Shown here: one piece after another, positions 62,592-64,000 of the stretch | How positions within the stretch are numbered: the stretch's first letter is position 1 | Layout: each line of letters starts with the position of its first letter | Source of the DNA: Elioraea sp051860475 | GTDB lineage: Bacteria; Pseudomonadota; Alphaproteobacteria; Acetobacterales; Acetobacteraceae | DNA length: 64,000 nucleotides | Reading direction: 5' to 3' | NCBI RefSeq assembly: GCF_051860475.1 | Contig: NZ_JBHYDW010000003.1 | Coordinates: 1-64,000 of the forward strand | Position numbers and translations under genes: made by a program | Notes under the pieces: model-generated | Database searches by the model: none | What the model saw: the letters and a program-made list of their open reading frames with translations, nothing else | Told to the model about the DNA's origin: nothing

Positions 62592-62596
62592 GTAAC
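62584..62596. promoter_or_regulatory. Zur-box-like operator overlapping the -10 element
   Basis: GTTATACAGTAAC matches the alphaproteobacterial Zur pattern GTTAT-N3-ATAAC in 9 of 10 arm positions and covers the -10 element. Zinc-loaded Zur bound here would block transcription of the downstream importer. The consensus comes from general knowledge; no zur gene is in the window. Confidence 0.6.
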
Positions 62597-62597
62597 T

Positions 62598-62702
62598 ATG
62601 TTTGGCCCCTTCTCGCTTGCCGATGGCGCCGGCCGTCGCCTTGCGCTGGTCGCGCCGTTGCTTGTCGCGCTCTGGGCGCTAGTGCTGTGGGCGATGCTGT
62701 GA
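62598..62702 (+). CDS. 34-residue single-helix membrane small protein heading the zinc importer operon
   Basis: The ORF reads MFGPFSLADGAGRRLALVAP followed by LLVALWALVLWAML: a short soluble head with two Arg, then one hydrophobic helix of about 18 residues. Its stop (TGA 62700-62702) overlaps the GTG start of the ATPase gene by 4 nt, and the ATPase has no good ribosome site of its own. Translational coupling therefore supports real translation. It might be a leader peptide or a small transporter subunit. I do not recognise a named family. Confidence 0.6.
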   Translation: MFGPFSLADGAGRRLALVAPLLVALWALVLWAML

Positions 62703-63454
62703 CCGCGTCGATCCGCCTCGCCGACGTCACCGTCGCGTTTCGGCGGCATCCGGCGGTGCACCACGTCTCAGGCACCTTCGCACCCGGCAGCATGACCGCG
62801 ATCGTCGGCCCGAACGGTGCGGGCAAGACCACACTCCTGCGCGCGCTGATGGGCGAACTGCCGATCGACCAGGGCCGGATCGACCGGGGCGGGATCGATC
62901 CGCGCGACATTGCCTATCTGCCGCAGCAGGCCGCGCTCGACCGCAGCTTCCCGCTCGCCTGCGCCGAGGTCGTGGCGATGGGGCACTGGGGCCGGGTGGG
63001 CCCGTTCCGCCGCATGAACGGCGAGGCCGCCACGCGCACGGCGGAGGCCCTCGGCGCCGTCGGGCTCGACGGCTTCGCCCGCCGCCCGATCGCCACGCTC
63101 TCGGCCGGGCAGTTCCAGCGCGTGCTGTTCGCGCGCATGCTGCTCCAGGACGCGCCGGTGATGCTGCTCGACGAGCCGTTCACCGCGATCGATGCGCGCA
63201 CCACCGCCGACCTGATGCGCGTGGTGACGCGCTGGCACGGCAAGGGCCGCACCGTGATCGCCGTGCTGCACGACCTGGAGATGGTTCGCGCGCAGTTCCC
63301 CGACGCGCTCCTGCTCGCGCGCGAGGCGATCGCCTGGGGGCCGACGCAGACGGCGCTGTCGGCTGCCAATCTGTTCCGCGCGCGCATGATGGCCGAGGCC
63401 TGGGGCGAGGACGCGGGGGTCTGCGCGCACAACGAGACCCGCCGCGCGGCCTGA
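62699..63454 (+). CDS. Zinc/metal ABC transporter ATP-binding protein (ZnuC/AztA-like)
   Basis: This 251-residue ATPase has Walker A GPNGAGKTTLLRALMG, Q-loop YLPQQAALDRSFPLACAEVVAMG, signature LSAGQFQRVLFARMLLQ (LSAGQ in place of LSGGQ), Walker B VMLLDEPFTAIDA and switch AVLHDLEMV. LPQQxxxDRxFP is typical of zinc and manganese importers. GTG 62699-62701 is the only start that gives the correct N-terminus and overlaps the small ORF. The receptor gene is not between promoter and ATPase; it may lie beyond the window. Confidence 0.88.
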   Translation: MTASIRLADVTVAFRRHPAVHHVSGTFAPGSMTAIVGPNGAGKTTLLRALMGELPIDQGRIDRGGIDPRDIAYLPQQAALDRSFPLACAEVVAMGHWGRVGPFRRMNGEAATRTAEALGAVGLDGFARRPIATLSAGQFQRVLFARMLLQDAPVMLLDEPFTAIDARTTADLMRVVTRWHGKGRTVIAVLHDLEMVRAQFPDALLLAREAIAWGPTQTALSAANLFRARMMAEAWGEDAGVCAHNETRRAA

Positions 63455-63459
63455 CCGCC

Positions 63460-64000
63460 ATGCTGCTCGATCCGTTCCTCGAATTTGCGTTCATGCGCCG
63501 AGCACTCGTGGGATGCCTTGCGCTCTCGCTTTCCGCCCCGCCGCTCGGCGTGTTCCTGGTGCTGCGGCGGCTCTCGCTGATCGGGGATGCGCTCGGCCAT
63601 GCGATCCTGCCGGGGGTCGCGCTGGGCGTTGCCGTGTTCGGCCTCTCGCTCGTGGCGATGAGCGCGGGCGGCGTGCTTGCCGGGCTCGCTGTCGTGCTCG
63701 GCGCTGGGCTCGCCGCGCGCGGCACGGCGCTGCGCGAGGACGCCTCCCTCGCGGGGTTCTATCTCGTCGCTCTCGCGCTTGGCGTGGCGATCGTCTCGGC
63801 GGGCGGCGGCCAGGTCGATCTGCTCGCGCTGCTGTTCGGCGCCGTCCTGGCGGTGGACGATCCGGCGCTGCTGTTCATGGCCGGCACTGCGTCCGTCACG
63901 CTCGTGGCACTCGCGGTGATGTGGCGGCCGCTGGTGATCGAGACCTTCGATCCGGGCTTCCTGCGCGTTGCGCGCGGGCGGGGCGCGGTGTGGCATCTCG
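63460..64000 (+). CDS. Zinc/metal ABC transporter permease (ZnuB/AztB-like), partial
   Basis: ATG 63460-63462, 5 nt after the ATPase stop, opens a frame that runs off the right edge after about 180 residues. It reads MLLDPFLEFAFMRRALVGCL and contains the ABC-3 signature VLRRLSLIGDALGHAILPGVALG, plus several hydrophobic helices (GVLAGLAVVLGAGLAA, FYLVALALGVAIVS). It is the channel subunit of the importer energised by the preceding ATPase. Confidence 0.9.
   Translation, partial: MLLDPFLEFAFMRRALVGCLALSLSAPPLGVFLVLRRLSLIGDALGHAILPGVALGVAVFGLSLVAMSAGGVLAGLAVVLGAGLAARGTALREDASLAGFYLVALALGVAIVSAGGGQVDLLALLFGAVLAVDDPALLFMAGTASVTLVALAVMWRPLVIETFDPGFLRVARGRGAVWHL

Overview
The window is about 70% GC with strong G/C preference at third codon positions. 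Its gene content points to an alphaproteobacterium, most likely Rhodospirillales/Acetobacteraceae-like: an AapJQMP general amino-acid importer, solitary Bug/TctC solute receptors, a GlgE alpha-glucan operon and many oligopeptide importers. The taxonomic call is inference from gene content. No rRNA, tRNA, CRISPR array, prophage or IS transposase was recognised. A 10-N gap, one in-frame stop and one frameshift in otherwise intact genes show that this is draft-quality sequence, or that some genes are freshly damaged.

Layout. 0-6.7 kb: a Bug receptor with an FAD monooxygenase, glycerol catabolism (glpD, glpK), a glutathione S-transferase and a cytochrome c. 6.8-8.3 kb: an HTH-TolB-TPR regulator. 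8.3-13.0 kb: a four-gene Mn/Fe/Zn ABC importer (receptor, ATPase, two permeases, one carrying a DtxR-like tail), divergent from an MntR-type regulator. 13.2-22.0 kb: glgE, treS-maltokinase and glgB, overlapping by 4 nt each, which turn trehalose into branched alpha-glucan. 22.1-26.6 kb: aapJQMP, with aapJ interrupted by an amber codon. 26.7-33.9 kb: a luciferase-like oxidoreductase, an MFS exporter and a beta-oxidation-type set (acyl-CoA dehydrogenase, two SDRs, MaoC, enoyl-CoA hydratase) plus an IclR regulator.

33.9-54.1 kb is the most unusual region. It is one long block on the minus strand with two oligopeptide importers (one with a frameshifted permease), two different M81 (MlrC-like) metallopeptidases, a glutamate-semialdehyde-aminomutase-like PLP enzyme, an AtuA/DUF1446 protein with its DUF4387 partner, a C45 autoproteolytic hydrolase and a short sigma-54 activator. 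I find a perfect sigma-54 -24/-12 element before the second importer operon (54033-54048) and a near-perfect one before the AtuA gene (46409-46424), with the activator gene between them. The simplest reading is a sigma-54-controlled pathway that imports and dismantles an unusual peptide or amide. The substrate cannot be read from the sequence.

54.2-57.6 kb: a single-chain type IIG (MmeI-like) restriction-modification enzyme, flanked on both sides by families of GC-rich palindromic repeats that include a copy of its own 3' end. 57.8-62.5 kb: a solitary ABC-2 permease, a SYLF lipid-binding protein, a YcgN-type cysteine-cluster protein, a DapA-family aldolase, a second Bug receptor behind a 42-nt palindrome, and an SMR efflux protein. 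62.6-64.0 kb: a probable Zur-controlled zinc importer that starts with a 34-residue, single-helix, apparently leaderless small ORF overlapping the ATPase gene. The last permease runs off the window.
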